A DNA stretch of 64,000 nt, taken from assembly GCA_963748295.1 (NCBI GenBank), contig CAVVIH010000002.1:496001-560000 (forward strand), in the 5' to 3' direction. Below are positions 1 to 9,338 of this stretch, one piece after another. The notes under the pieces are model-generated. The model did no database searches and was not told the origin of the DNA. It saw only the letters and a program-made list of their open reading frames with translations. The position numbers and the translations under genes are program-made. Origin of the DNA: CAVVIH01 sp963748295. Its GTDB lineage: Bacteria > Acidobacteriota > Vicinamibacteria > Vicinamibacterales > 2-12-FULL-66-21. Position 1 is the stretch's first letter; each line of letters opens with the position of its first letter.

Positions 1-2
1 GC

Positions 3-131
3 GACGTGCAGGATCACATCTATCGCCAGGCGATTACCGCCGCGGGATCAGGGTGCATGGCGGCGATCGACGCCGAGAAATATCTGGAAGGACTCCCGCA
101 GCACCTCGGAGAGGCGCAGCTCAGCGCCTAA
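3..131 (+). CDS. trxB: Thioredoxin-disulfide reductase, C-terminal end (5' truncated by window)
   Basis: Only the last 42 codons lie in the window. They read DVQDHIYRQAITAAGSGCMA followed by an AIDAEKYLE segment, the highly conserved C-terminal FAD/NADPH-contact end of bacterial low-molecular-weight thioredoxin reductases. The enzyme passes electrons from NADPH through FAD to thioredoxin in the cytoplasm. The gene ends in TAA and is followed at once by an ACGTGCT heptamer array. The redox-active CxxC lies outside the window. The family assignment is secure from the tail alone; nothing can be said about the upstream context. Confidence 0.9.
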   Translation, partial: DVQDHIYRQAITAAGSGCMAAIDAEKYLEGLPQHLGEAQLSA

Positions 132-133
132 TC

Positions 134-197
134 ACGTGCTACGTGCTACGTGCGACGTGCTACGTGCTTACTTGTCACGTGCTACGTGCTACGTGCG
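134..197. repeat. Heptanucleotide tandem array, unit ACGTGCT/ACGTGCG
   Basis: Seven-base units ACGTGCT and ACGTGCG follow one another from the trxB stop codon to just short of the mnmA stop, with one degenerate unit in the middle. The array fills almost the whole spacer between two convergent genes. A closely related array (GTGCGAC/GTCCGAC) lies inside the udg gene near 31.5 kb. Confidence 0.85.
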
Positions 198-204
198 CCG
201 GGCG

Positions 205-1245
205 TCAGTCAATCCAACCGCCTCCGACGACCTTATCTCCGTCATAGAAGACGACCGCCTGGCCCGGCGCGACGGCGGACTGCGGCTCGTCGAACGTCAC
301 CGCTACCTTGCCCGGACCTGACGGAAAGATCGCCGCTCCCGCCTCGCGGTGGCGATAGCGAATCTGCGCGGTGACGCGTGTTCCGGCCGCGGGCGCCTCG
401 CCCGAAATCCAGTTCACGTTGGACGCGGTGAGCTCGAAGCGCTCGAGCGCGGCGCGCGGACCGACGGTCACCGTCCCGGCGTTGGCGTCGATGCCGACGA
501 CGAAGAGCGGGATGGGGGAGGAGATGCCGAGCCCCTTGCGCTGACCGACGGTGAATCGATGCACGCCGGCGTGGCGGCCGAGCACACGGCCGGTGACGTC
601 GGTGATCGCCCCCTCAGCCATCTCGACACGCTTGCCCACGAACGCCGCCTGATCGCCGTCGGGGACGAAGCAGATCTCGTGGCTGTCGTGCTTCTCCGCG
701 ACCGGCAGCCCGAGCGCGCGGGCGTGCTCGCGCACCTGCGCCTTGTCGAGATCGCCGACCGGAAACAGCGCGTGCGCGAGCTGGTCCTGCGTCAGCGTGA
801 AAAGGAAATAGGACTGATCCTTCGCCGCGTCGGCGCCGCGCTTCAGCTGAAAGCGTCCGCTCGCCTCATCGAACGCCACCCGCGCGTAGTGTCCGGTCGC
901 GACCTGCTCCGCGCCCAGCGCCGAGGCGCGATCCGCGAGCGTTGCGAACTTGAGATCGCCGTTGCAGTGCACGCACGGGATCGGCGTCCGCCCGGCGGCG
1001 TACTCGTGCACGAAGTTCGAGATCACCTGATCGGCGAACTGCCGCTCGAAGTTCATGATGTAGTGCGGAATGCCGATCCGGGCCGCCACCCGCCGCGCGT
1101 CGTGCAGATCGTCGATCGTGCAGCAGGTGCCGAAGCGGATCTCTCCCTCGCGCTGGTCGTACAGCTGCATGGAAAGTCCGATCACCTCGTGTCCCGCCCG
1201 CGCGAGCAGCGCGGCGGCCACCGAGGAGTCGACCCCGCCGGACAT
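205..1245 (-). CDS. mnmA: tRNA-specific 2-thiouridylase MnmA
   Basis: MnmA activates U34 of Lys, Glu and Gln tRNAs with ATP and replaces the 2-oxygen with sulfur delivered from a cysteine desulfurase. The PP-loop SGGVDSS is at residues 2-8, the nucleophilic cysteine in PCVHCN at residue 91 and the persulfide cysteine in HEICFVPDGD at residue 192, the usual pair. At 346 residues it is slightly short. The ATG chosen immediately precedes SGGVDSS; upstream codons in frame read ERIVVA before a stop, and an ATG lies just out of frame, so a one-base error probably removed about seven N-terminal residues. A cysteine desulfurase gene lies 197 bp upstream on the same strand and could supply the sulfur. 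Confidence 0.95.
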   Translation of the reverse strand: MSGGVDSSVAAALLARAGHEVIGLSMQLYDQREGEIRFGTCCTIDDLHDARRVAARIGIPHYIMNFERQFADQVISNFVHEYAAGRTPIPCVHCNGDLKFATLADRASALGAEQVATGHYARVAFDEASGRFQLKRGADAAKDQSYFLFTLTQDQLAHALFPVGDLDKAQVREHARALGLPVAEKHDSHEICFVPDGDQAAFVGKRVEMAEGAITDVTGRVLGRHAGVHRFTVGQRKGLGISSPIPLFVVGIDANAGTVTVGPRAALERFELTASNVNWISGEAPAAGTRVTAQIRYRHREAGAAIFPSGPGKVAVTFDEPQSAVAPGQAVVFYDGDKVVGGGWID

Positions 1246-1273
1246 GGCGACGACGATCCTTTCATGGTTTCGT

Positions 1274-1442
1274 CAATTGTTAATGTTGCGGTGGCCCTGC
1301 AACCACCGGACGCTACAGCCTACCAGACGGCTACAGCTTCGCTACGGACGGTTCCAGCTATAGCGGAGGTTCGCACAAGAGCGGAAGCCTCCGGATCCCA
1401 ACGTCCCTGTTGCCCGTGATTAACGATTAGCAATTAACAATT
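1274..1442. repeat. Spacer bounded by inverted heptamer arrays, unit ATTAACA-like
   Basis: The mnmA to cysteine-desulfurase spacer carries GATTAAC, GATTAGC and AATTAAC as consecutive 7-base units at 1418-1438, and the reverse-complementary CAATTGTTAATG at 1274-1285. The two arms bracket the spacer and could pair across it. Between them is GCTACAG-rich sequence and a 6-bp inverted repeat, CGGAGG with CCTCCG, near 1362-1395. No convincing promoter was identified. Confidence 0.6.
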
Positions 1443-2600
1443 TCATCTCGCGACCCTCGTCAGACTCCGCAGCTTCGTCACGAGCCCAGGAAGCTTCTCC
1501 AGAAACAGATCCACTTCCGCGTCCGTGTTCCCTGCGCCGAGGCTGATGCGGATCGAGTTCTGCGTGCGGTGCGACGGCAGGCCCATGGCGCGCAGCACGT
1601 GCGACGGCTCCAGCGTGCCCGACGAGCAGGCCGAGCCGGTCGACACCGCGATCCCTTCGAGGTCCAGCGCGATCAACAGCGACTCGGCCTCGACGCCGTC
1701 GACGCTGATGTTCGTCGTGTTCGGCACGCGCGGCCCCGATGCGCCGTTCACGGCGGTCCCGGGCACGCGCTCGATCACCGATCGCTCGAGCCGATCGCGC
1801 AGCGCGGCGAGACGCTGACCTTCAGCCGCGAGCTTCGTCCGCGCGCGCACGGCCGCGACGCCCAGGCCGGCGATGGCCGGCACGTTCTCCGTGCCGGCGC
1901 GGCGATTGCGCTCGTGCTTGCCGCCGGTCATGGTCGCGGTGATCCGCGTGCCTCTCTTGATCCACAGCGCGCCGACGCCCTTCGGGCCGTTGAACTTGTG
2001 CGCCGAGAGCGACAGCAGGTCGACGCCGAGCGCCCCCACTTCGACGGGGATCTTCGCCACCGACTGCACCGCGTCGGTGTGGAAGAGCGTTCCGCGCGAA
2101 TGCGCGATGCGGGCAAGCTCCGCGATTGGCTGGATCGTCCCAATCTCGTTGTTCGCATGCATCACCGACACGAGGGCCGTGTCGTCGGTGAGCACGGCCT
2201 CCAGCCGCTCCGGATCGACGATGCCGCTGGCATCCAGCGGCAGCAGCGTCGTCCGCCACCCGCGGCGGGCGAGCGCCTTGAGCGTGTTGAGCACCGCCTC
2301 GTGCTCGATCGCGCTGGCAATCAGGTGCCGGCGTCCGGTCGGCTCGAGCGCCTCGGCCACCCCCCGGATGGCGAAGTTGTCCGCCTCGGTTCCGCCGCTG
2401 GTGAACACAAGTTCCGAGGCCTCCGCGCCGATAAGAGTGCCGACCGCGCTCCGGGCGTCGTCCAGGCGGGCTTTCGCCTGCTGGCCGAAGTGGTGCACGC
2501 TCGACGCGTTGCCGTAGTCGTCACGCAGGACCGCGGTCATTGTCTCGACCACCGCCGGGTCGACCGGGGTCGTGGCGTTATGATCGAAATAAATGCGCAT
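1443..2600 (-). CDS. Cysteine desulfurase (NifS/IscS family)
   Basis: This PLP-dependent class V aminotransferase-fold enzyme removes sulfur from L-cysteine as a protein persulfide for tRNA thiolation and Fe-S assembly. The PLP lysine is K202 in SAHKFNGPKG; the substrate-binding GTENVPAIAGLG motif is near residue 236; the catalytic cysteine is C325 in STGSACSSG, the group I loop form. At 385 residues it has the normal length. The ATG start is supported by the typical MRIYFDHNATTPVDP opening. It lies directly upstream of mnmA on the same strand, so the pair probably forms a sulfur relay. No Fe-S scaffold gene is adjacent, which favours a tRNA-thiolation role, though that is inference. Confidence 0.93.
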   Translation of the reverse strand: MRIYFDHNATTPVDPAVVETMTAVLRDDYGNASSVHHFGQQAKARLDDARSAVGTLIGAEASELVFTSGGTEADNFAIRGVAEALEPTGRRHLIASAIEHEAVLNTLKALARRGWRTTLLPLDASGIVDPERLEAVLTDDTALVSVMHANNEIGTIQPIAELARIAHSRGTLFHTDAVQSVAKIPVEVGALGVDLLSLSAHKFNGPKGVGALWIKRGTRITATMTGGKHERNRRAGTENVPAIAGLGVAAVRARTKLAAEGQRLAALRDRLERSVIERVPGTAVNGASGPRVPNTTNISVDGVEAESLLIALDLEGIAVSTGSACSSGTLEPSHVLRAMGLPSHRTQNSIRISLGAGNTDAEVDLFLEKLPGLVTKLRSLTRVAR

Positions 2601-2760
2601 GGCTGATCCCTGATCATAGCATTCACGCTAACTCGCAGCAATAAAAGGACTAGACAGGGCGCAGCGCCGACTCGTATACTGGCAAAACCTGCTGCCCAGC
2701 CGAGACAAAAGTCACCCTGCGAAGGTCAAAGAATAGTTTTCGGACAGGTGGAGATTGCCC

Positions 2761-3336
2761 ATGTGGAAACGGGATGAAGCGGTGAAGCCGGGTGGTCCGG
2801 CAGGCTCCGGCCCAAGCCAGACGACACCGGTGAGTACACCTCCGGCGGCAACGGAATCGATCCGCACAACCAGCGCACCCAGCGAACCCCTGCGAGGAAT
2901 GGAGAAAACGACTGTGAACATCGGAAAGTCCGTCGTCATCAAGGGGGAGCTCAACGGCAGCGAGGATCTGACGATCGAGGGTCAGGTCGACGGCAAGATC
3001 GAGCTCCGTCAGAACGTGCTGACCATCGGACCCAATGGGCGCATCAAGGCCCAGGTGTTCGCCAAGTCGGTCGTCATTCTCGGCGAAGTGACCGGCAACG
3101 TGACGGCCACGGAAAAAGTCGACATCCGCGACAACGGCTCGGTGGATGGCGACATCGCCGCGCCCCGCGTGGCGATCGCCGAAGGTGCGCATTTCCGCGG
3201 CAGCATCGACATGCAGAAGTCCGGCACCGGCGCCAAACCAGCCGAGCACAAGGCTGAGAGCAAGCCGGCGGCGGCCAGCCAGCCCAGTCAGCCGGGTCAG
3301 CCGGCACCGGCGGGCGCTGCGGCGGGAACCCGCTAG
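2761..3336 (+). CDS. Bactofilin-family cytoskeletal protein
   Basis: The central region, residues 50-155 of 191, is a bactofilin (polymer-forming cytoskeletal) domain, beginning EKTTVNIGKSVVIKGELNGS and continuing with regular hydrophobic turns typical of a right-handed beta helix. Bactofilins polymerise without nucleotide and scaffold cell-wall or envelope enzymes. The N-terminal 45 residues and the Ala/Pro/Gln/Ser-rich C-terminal 35 are low-complexity tails. The ATG at 2761 is chosen because GGTGGAG lies 7 nt upstream; a TTG six bases earlier is less likely. No M23 peptidase partner is adjacent. Confidence 0.92.
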   Translation: MWKRDEAVKPGGPAGSGPSQTTPVSTPPAATESIRTTSAPSEPLRGMEKTTVNIGKSVVIKGELNGSEDLTIEGQVDGKIELRQNVLTIGPNGRIKAQVFAKSVVILGEVTGNVTATEKVDIRDNGSVDGDIAAPRVAIAEGAHFRGSIDMQKSGTGAKPAEHKAESKPAAASQPSQPGQPAPAGAAAGTR

Positions 3337-3463
3337 TTCACAGCAACTTCTACGGGGACGCTCGAACGGGCGTGCACTCGGCTCGACTCAGGATTTTCCT
3401 TGTCCGCGCGAAATCCGCCAGGCGGACCGCGTGTAACCGGGTTGGAGCGTTCCCGCGCATTTC

Positions 3464-4150
3464 ATGCTGGGCGACATTCTCAAATGGGGCGGCAAACGTC
3501 CCGATCGGCCGGGTGCGACCGAGTCCGACTCCGCCGCGCGCGACGAGCCGGTCCTGGTGTCGAAAGGCCTGCCGAAGTTCCTGACGGCGCTGACGCAGCA
3601 GCCGTCCCCCGTGCTGCTCGACTTCGGGCCGGTGATCGGCACCAACGTCGAGCACTTCGGCGAACGCCTCGGGTGCAAGCTGTTCATCGAGGATCTGCTG
3701 GCTGATATCGAGCGGCACACCAAGGCCGGCACCCTCGATCAACTCCCCGCGGTCTTCGACAAGCGCTTCCGCCACGGCGACGCCAGCGTCGACGGCATCC
3801 TGTGCTGGGACGTGTTCGACTTCCTCGACAAGAACGCCGCGACGACGCTCGCGAAGCAGATCGTGCGCATGCTGCGGCCGGGCGGGATCGTGATGGGCTT
3901 CTTCTGCTCGTCGGCGGTCGACAGGGCGACGTTCACCAAGTACGAGATCGTCGACGACACCAGCCTCCGGCATCGGCACCACTCCGGCGCCGGCGGGCCG
4001 AAACGCGTACTGCAGAACCGCGACATCATCCGGATGTTCGAGGGGCTGAACGTCTTGGATTCGTTCCTGCTGAAGACGAATACCCGCGAAATGCTGCTGC
4101 GGCGCGCCGCCGCCGTGGAAGCAAAGGCCGCGGCGAGCCCCGCCTCCTAG
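3464..4150 (+). CDS. Class I SAM-dependent methyltransferase-like protein
   Basis: The 228-residue protein has the order of a Rossmann-type methyltransferase: a glycine-containing first strand near residue 47 (LLDFGPVIGTN), a motif-IV-like GILCWDVFDFL near residue 110, and the post-motif segment MLRPGGIVMGFF near residue 138. The motif I glycine pattern is degenerate, so SAM binding is inferred. Substrate unknown. It stands alone between the bactofilin gene and a SAM-hydrolase gene, 28 bp upstream of the latter. The 127-bp region before it shows no clear promoter. Confidence 0.7.
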   Translation: MLGDILKWGGKRPDRPGATESDSAARDEPVLVSKGLPKFLTALTQQPSPVLLDFGPVIGTNVEHFGERLGCKLFIEDLLADIERHTKAGTLDQLPAVFDKRFRHGDASVDGILCWDVFDFLDKNAATTLAKQIVRMLRPGGIVMGFFCSSAVDRATFTKYEIVDDTSLRHRHHSGAGGPKRVLQNRDIIRMFEGLNVLDSFLLKTNTREMLLRRAAAVEAKAAASPAS

Positions 4151-4178
4151 CTCACCCGACTTCCTGTATCCTTCAGGG

Positions 4179-4967
4179 ATGCGTCCGGTTATTGCTCTGA
4201 TGAGCGATTTCGGCTCCCGGGATCACTACGCCGGCACGATGAAAGGCGTCGTGCTGGGGATCTGCCCGGACGTCACCCTCGTCGACATCACGCACGACAT
4301 TCCCGCGCACGACGTCCTGGCGGGCGCGCTGCAGCTCGCCGCCTCGTACAAGTATTTCCCGGCCGGGACGATCTTCGTCGCGGTGGTCGATCCCGGCGTC
4401 GGATCGGCGCGGCGCGGCATCGCCGCCGACGTGGGGGACTACCGCTTCGTCGCGCCGGACAACGGCGTGCTGACCGCGGTGTTCCAGAGCGACGCGCCGC
4501 GGAAGATCGTCGAGCTGACCGAGCGGCGCTACGCGCGGCCGACCGTGAGCCGGACGTTCGAAGGCCGCGATCGCTTCGCGCCGGCGGCGGCGTGGCTGGC
4601 CAAGGGCACGCAGCTCTCCGCGCTCGGCCGGCCGCTCACCAACCCGCACCTGCTCGACATCCCGGTGCCGGTGACTCGGGCGAGCTCCTGACCGGGGTGG
4701 TCCTCGCCGTCGATCGCTTCGGCAATCTCGTCTCCAACATCGATCGCCGCACCTTCGACACGTTCGCCCGCCAACAGCCGATTCGCATCGTCGCGGGCGA
4801 TCGCCCGGTCGCCAGGCTCGTCTCGACCTACACGCGAGATCGCTCCGGGTGAAGTGTGCGCGCTGTTTGGCAGCTCCGATCACCTCGAGCTGGCGGTCTA
4901 CGCGGCGAGTGCGGAGGCGCAGCTCGGGCTGGCGCGCGGCACGCGCGTGGAGATTCACCGCGGCTGA
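4179..4967 (+). CDS. S-adenosyl-L-methionine hydrolase (adenosine-forming), DUF62 family; frameshifted
   Basis: The reconstructed protein starts MRPVIALMSDFGSRDHYAGT, the characteristic opening of SAM hydroxide adenosyltransferases, and contains VVDPGVGSARRG and APDNGVLT, the active-site loops around the catalytic Asp. The enzyme hydrolyses SAM to adenosine and methionine. The reading frame is broken near 4680 and again near 4848; the C-terminal domain continues as GVVLAVDRFGNLVSNID and then HLELAVYAASAEAQLGLA before TGA at 4967. Every conserved segment is present, so sequence error is more likely than decay. Paralogues in this fold also act as fluorinases or chlorinases, which is not suggested here. 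Confidence 0.85.
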
Positions 4968-4997
4968 GCGCTCGGCGCTCGCTGGGCTCGCGCCTCA

Positions 4998-5163
4998 AAC
5001 TCCCAACTCCCAGCAACTCCCAAAACTCCCAACTCCCAAAAACGCCAACTCCCAAACGCCGAGTTTCAACTCGCAACCCCAAGAACACCAGGCCCAGGAA
5101 AAGACTTGGGAGTTGGGAGTTGGGACGTGGGAGTTGGGAGTTGGGAGTTGGGCGTTGGAGTTG
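4998..5163. repeat. Inverted heptamer array, AACTCCC arm and TTGGGAG arm
   Basis: The left arm at about 4998-5058 is a series of AACTCCC units with A-rich separators; the right arm at 5105-5163 is TTGGGAG units in almost perfect 7-bp register with one TTGGGAC and one TTGGGCG variant. The arms are reverse complements and could fold into a stem of more than 40 bp. A short GCGCTCG heptamer pair immediately precedes it at 4968. The array fills the spacer ahead of the acyl-CoA dehydrogenase gene. Confidence 0.88.
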
Positions 5164-5207
5164 AAGGACTAAAATAGCCGTTCATTCGATCGCAAAGGAC
5201 CGCATTA

Positions 5208-6422
5208 ATGATTGACTTCGATCTGACGGAAGAACAGACCCTGCTCGAGCAGTCGGTGCGCGAATGGGGCGCGCGCGAAGTGGCGCCGCACATCCGCGAG
5301 CTCGATCGCCAGCATCGGTTCGACCCCAAAATCCTGCCCAAGATGGCGGAGCTCGGCCTGCTCGGCTGCTCGGTGCCGCAGGAGTACGGCGGCGCCGGTA
5401 TGGACTACCTGAGCCTCGGCATCATCAGCGAGGAGCTCGAATACGTCGACACCTCGCTGCGCGTGATCATGTCGGTGCACGCCGGGCTGAACTGCCTGTC
5501 GCTGCTCACGTGGGGCACCGAGGATCAGAAGCAGCGGTATCTCGTGCCGCAGGCGCAGGGAAAGAAGATCGCGACCTACGGCCTCACCGAACCCTCCGCG
5601 GGCAGCGACGTTCGCGGCATTCAGACCACGGCAATCAAGAAGGGCGATCGGTACTTCGTGACCGGCGAGAAGATGTGGATCTCGCTGGCCGACGTCGCCG
5701 ACAACTTCCTGGTGTTCGCCTGGAGCGATCTCGAGAAGAAGAAGCAGCGCGATCCGTCGGGGATCAGCGCCTTCATCATCGAGCGCGGGTTCAAGGGGTT
5801 CTCGAGCGGCACGCTGAAGGAGAAGTGGGGCATCCTCGCCGGCAACACCGGCTTCTTCAAGATGGAAGACGTCGAGGTGCCGGAGGCGAACCTCGTCGGC
5901 CGGCCCGGTGAGGGGTTCAAGATCGCGATGTTCGCGCTCGATCAGGGCCGCTACACGGTCGCCGCCGGCGCGACCGGGCTGATCCGCGCGTGCCGGGACG
6001 CCAGCGTCAACTACGCGAAGGAGCGCAAGACGTTCGGCGTGACGATCGCCGAGCACCAGCTGGTCAAGGAAATGATCGCGCAGATGGAGTCGGATTATCA
6101 GTCCGCGCGCCTCCTGTGGCTGCGCGCCGGCTTCCTGAAGAACAACGGCCGGCGGAACACCCGCGAGACGGGGCTCGCGAAATGGTTCGCCACGGTCGCC
6201 TCCGAGCGCGCCGCCGGCGACGCAGTGCAGATCCACGGCGCCAACGGCTACTCCGACGAGTACCCGGTCGGCCGCTTCTACCGCAACTGCAAGGGCGCGG
6301 TGATCTACGAGGGCACGCGCGAAATCCACAAGATCATGCAGGCGGACTACGTGCTCGGCTTCCGGCAGGATCGCCCGACGCGCCAGGAGCTGCCGCCTTT
6401 CACCGACAAAGTGCGCGCGTAG
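5208..6422 (+). CDS. Acyl-CoA dehydrogenase family protein
   Basis: A 404-residue FAD enzyme that oxidises acyl-CoA to the 2,3-enoyl form. The N-terminal helical domain contains YGGAGMDYLS; the middle domain has the FAD-binding YGLTEPSAGSD and GEKMWIS segments; the C-terminal helical domain contains RKTFGVTIAEHQLVKEMIAQ and the catalytic glutamate E368 in IYEGTREIHKIMQADYVLG. The late glutamate position matches short-chain, butyryl- and glutaryl-CoA dehydrogenases; substrate cannot be fixed. ATG start follows a long heptamer array by 45 bp. No electron-transfer flavoprotein genes are nearby. glpX follows 15 bp downstream on the same strand. Confidence 0.93.
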   Translation: MIDFDLTEEQTLLEQSVREWGAREVAPHIRELDRQHRFDPKILPKMAELGLLGCSVPQEYGGAGMDYLSLGIISEELEYVDTSLRVIMSVHAGLNCLSLLTWGTEDQKQRYLVPQAQGKKIATYGLTEPSAGSDVRGIQTTAIKKGDRYFVTGEKMWISLADVADNFLVFAWSDLEKKKQRDPSGISAFIIERGFKGFSSGTLKEKWGILAGNTGFFKMEDVEVPEANLVGRPGEGFKIAMFALDQGRYTVAAGATGLIRACRDASVNYAKERKTFGVTIAEHQLVKEMIAQMESDYQSARLLWLRAGFLKNNGRRNTRETGLAKWFATVASERAAGDAVQIHGANGYSDEYPVGRFYRNCKGAVIYEGTREIHKIMQADYVLGFRQDRPTRQELPPFTDKVRA

Positions 6423-6437
6423 CGTGCTGGAGCTTCG

Positions 6438-7430
6438 ATGAACTCAGACCTCTCGCTCGAGTTCCTCCGGGTCGTCGAGAAGGCCGCGATCGCCTGCGCC
6501 CACACCATGGGCCAGGGCGATCGCCACAAGTCCGATCAGGTGGCGGTCGAGGCGATGCGCGAGTGCCTCGACACCGTGCCGATCGACGGCACCATCGTGA
6601 TCGGCGAAGGCGAGCGCGACGAGGCGCCGATGCTCTACATCGGCGAGAAGGTCGGCATGGCGGCGAAGAACAGCCCGGCGCAAGGCTTCGACCTGCCGAA
6701 GGTGGACATCGCGGTCGATCCGCTCGAGGGCACGAACCTCTGTGCGACCGGCGCGCCGAACGCGATCGCCGTGCTTGCGGCCTCCGAAGGAGGCGGTCTG
6801 CTCCATGCGCCCGATCTCTACATGGAGAAACTCGTCGTCGGTCCGAGCTCGAAGCATGCCGTCAGCCTCGACGCGCCGGTGTCCGAGAACCTGCGCGCGA
6901 TCGCCCGCTGTCTCGAGCGCGACGTCGAGGATCTGGTCGTCATCGTGCTCGAACGGCCGCGCCACGAGACGCTGATCGAGGAGATCCGCGCGACCGGCGC
7001 GCGCATCCGGCTGATCACCGACGGCGACCTCTCGGCCGGCATCGCCGCCTCGGTCGTCGGCAGCGGCGTACATGCCGTCATGGGGACCGGCGGCGCGCCC
7101 GAAGGTGTCCTCACCGCCGCGGCGATGCGCTGCCTGAACGGCGAGATCTTCGCGCGGCTGGTGGTCAGCAAGCCGGAGCACGAGCAGCGCTGCCGGTCGA
7201 TGGGCATCAGCGACTTCAAGAAGGTCTACACCTCGAAGGATCTCGCGTCCGGCTCGCGCATCATCTTCGCGGCAACCGGCGTGACCGACGGCACGCTGAT
7301 GCGCGGCGTCCGCTTCTTCGGCGACGGCACCCGCACCTCGTCGCTCGTCATGCAGAGCGATCCTCCCCGCATCCGCTTCATCGACACTATCCACGTCGAG
7401 CAGTCTCGGATGGTGCGGGTGAGGTTCTGA
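6438..7430 (+). CDS. glpX: Class II fructose-1,6-bisphosphatase GlpX
   Basis: GlpX hydrolyses fructose 1,6-bisphosphate to fructose 6-phosphate in gluconeogenesis and depends on Mn or Mg. The metal-binding GEGERDEAPM is at residues 57-65 and DIAVDPLEGTN at 90-100, followed by ITDGDLSAGIAA and GTGGAPEGVLTAAA, all diagnostic of the class. Length, 330 residues, is normal. The gene starts 15 bp after the acyl-CoA dehydrogenase stop and is followed directly by a transporter gene, so these may be cotranscribed. Confidence 0.95.
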   Translation: MNSDLSLEFLRVVEKAAIACAHTMGQGDRHKSDQVAVEAMRECLDTVPIDGTIVIGEGERDEAPMLYIGEKVGMAAKNSPAQGFDLPKVDIAVDPLEGTNLCATGAPNAIAVLAASEGGGLLHAPDLYMEKLVVGPSSKHAVSLDAPVSENLRAIARCLERDVEDLVVIVLERPRHETLIEEIRATGARIRLITDGDLSAGIAASVVGSGVHAVMGTGGAPEGVLTAAAMRCLNGEIFARLVVSKPEHEQRCRSMGISDFKKVYTSKDLASGSRIIFAATGVTDGTLMRGVRFFGDGTRTSSLVMQSDPPRIRFIDTIHVEQSRMVRVRF

Positions 7431-7433
7431 CGT

Positions 7434-8736
7434 TTGGGCTGGCGGAAGAACCTCTTCGCGGTAACCGCGGCCAGCTTCATCGGCTTCACTGGCTTCACGC
7501 TGGTGATGCCGTTCCTGCCGATCTACCTGCAGCAGCTCGGCGTCACCGACGTCGGTGAGATCGCGCTGTGGTCGGGGCTGTGCCTCGGCGTGACGCCGGC
7601 GATCACGGCGCTGATGTCGCCGCTGTGGGGACGCGCTCGGCGACCGGTTCGGGCGCAAGATCATGGTCGAGCGGTCGCTGGTGAGCTTCGTCATCGTCAT
7701 GGCGGCGATGGCGTTCGTCACCAGGGCATGGCACGTGTTCGCGCTGCGCATCGTCCAGGGCCTGTTTGCCGGCTATGGCGCGCTGGCGATCACGATGGCG
7801 GCCGATTCGGCGCCGAAAGATCGGACCGCTCACGCGATTGGCGTCGTGCAGACCGCCCAGCGGCTCGGCCCGGCGCTCGGCCCGGTCATCGGCGGCGCCG
7901 TCGCCCAGATCGTCGGGATCGGCGCGCCTTCTTCGTCACGTCGGCTTCTATTTCGTCGCGCTCGTGATCGTGTTTTTCATGTACAAGGAGCACCGCGCGG
8001 AACCCGCCAGCCACGCGAGAAAGGACCAGCGCGTGACGTTTCGCAGCGTGCTGGCGTTCGAGAACTTTCTCCTGCTGATTCTCGTGGTGTTCGGGCTGCA
8101 GTTCGTCGACCGCAGCTTCGGTCCCGTCCTGCCGCTCTACATCGCGGGGCTTGGCACGCCGGTCCAGACGGTGCCGATCATCTCGGGCGCGCTGTTTTCG
8201 ATCGGCGCGGGCGCCGCCGCGGTCGGCAATCATCTCAGCGGCGCGCTTCTGCGCACGGCGTCGGCACGTGTCGTCATCGCCGGCGCCGGGGCCGCCGCGT
8301 CCGTCGGGACGCTCATCTACGTGTCTCGCAGACAACATCGGGGCTGCTGGTGCTGGCCACGTCGTTCTTCGGCGTCGCGATCGGAATTGCGACCACCGCC
8401 GCCTACACCGCCGCGGCCACGATCATGCCGGCTTCAGCACGCGGCACGGGCTTCGGCCTGCTGACGACCGCGTCGCTGGCCGGCCTGGCCGTCAGCCCGA
8501 TCGTCAGCGGGATGCTCAGCGCCGTCAGCATTCGGGCGGTGTTCCTGCTCGATACGATCTTCCTCGTGCTGCTCGCCGGCCTGGTTCGGCGGTTGATGGT
8601 CACCGCGCCGTTGACCGCCAACGTCGGCGCCGGCGACGGAGGAAGTGTGACTCGGCGCTTCGGCGCTCGGCGCTCGGCAGCCGCTCGGCGCATGCGTGCG
8701 CGGCGTCATGAAGCGCTACACGGTCTCCGTTCGTGA
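7434..8736 (+). CDS. MFS transporter; frameshifted in at least three places
   Basis: Translating across frames gives a 12-helix major facilitator: WRKNLFAVTAASFIGFTGFT, VMPFLPIYLQQLGV, then the loop 2-3 motif read as GDRFGRK only after removing one base near 7632, then ALRIVQGLFAGYGALAITM and RLGPALGPVIGGAVAQ. Further shifts fall near 7925 and 8327. It resembles drug/H+ antiporters of the DHA1 type; the substrate is unknown. The start is a TTG directly after the glpX stop because a stop precedes it in frame. The true C-terminus is probably near 8645; past that the frame runs into a GGCGCTC array and the next gene. Confidence 0.78.
8651..8690. repeat. Short heptamer array, unit GGCGCTC
   Basis: GGCGCTT, CGGCGCT and CGGCGCT follow in 7-bp register between the probable end of the MFS gene and the start of the Sua5 gene. 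Related GCGCTCG units occur at 4968 and in the GT4 gene near 18.4 kb. Confidence 0.65.
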
Positions 8737-9338
8737 ACCGGATCCGGCAACCATCGCCGAGGTCGCCGCGATCGTCCGCGGCGGGGGCGTGGTGGCGTAT
8801 CCGACCGACACGCTCTATGGACTGGCGGTGGATCCGCGGACCGACGAGGCGGTCGAACGGCTGTTCGACGTGAAGGGGCGCGAGGCGGCGCGTGGCCATT
8901 CCCTTGATCGCCGCCGACATCGATCAGGCGCGCGAAGCGGGCAGTGTTCGGCGATATCGAAATGCGCCTGGCACGCGCGTTCTGGCCCGGACCGCTGACG
9001 ATCGTCGTGGCCGCGTCCTCTTCCGTGTCGCGCCGGGTGCTCGGTCGGCGGGAATACCGTCGGTATACGGGTGCCTGCTCATGAGGTCGCGACCGCGTTG
9101 TGTCGTTCCGCGGCAGCCTGCCTGACCGCCACGAGCGCGAACCCGTCCGGCAAACCGGCGCCGGCGTCGGCCGGCGACATCGATCCTGAACTCGATCGCG
9201 CGCCTCGACGCCGTGCTCGACGCCGGACCGGCGCCGGGCGGTCCGCCGTCGACCATTGTCGCGATCGTTTCCGGCCGTCCGCAGCTCGTTCGCGCGGGCG
9301 CGATTGCGTGGGACCGCGTGCTAGAATCGCTCGAGTAA
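8708..9338 (+). CDS. Threonylcarbamoyl-AMP synthase (Sua5/YrdC/YwlC); frameshifted
   Basis: This enzyme makes threonylcarbamoyl-AMP from threonine, bicarbonate and ATP for t6A37 of ANN-decoding tRNAs. Visible segments in order are GGGVVAYPTDTLYGLAVD, LFDVKGRE, AIPLIAADIDQA, the catalytic-domain ARAFWPGPLTIVVAA, and ATSANPSGKPA, a full short YrdC-type domain. Frame breaks lie near 8890, 8945, 9050, 9190 and 9210, so it is reconstructed rather than directly readable. It ends at TAA 9336-9338, which shares its last A with the ATG of hflX, giving translational coupling. t6A synthesis is normally essential, so the shifts are likely errors. Confidence 0.83.

Noticed and set aside
4998..5163. CRISPR array
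   Set aside because: Period is 7 bp with no spacers; repeats of 24-40 bp with unique spacers and cas genes are absent across the window.
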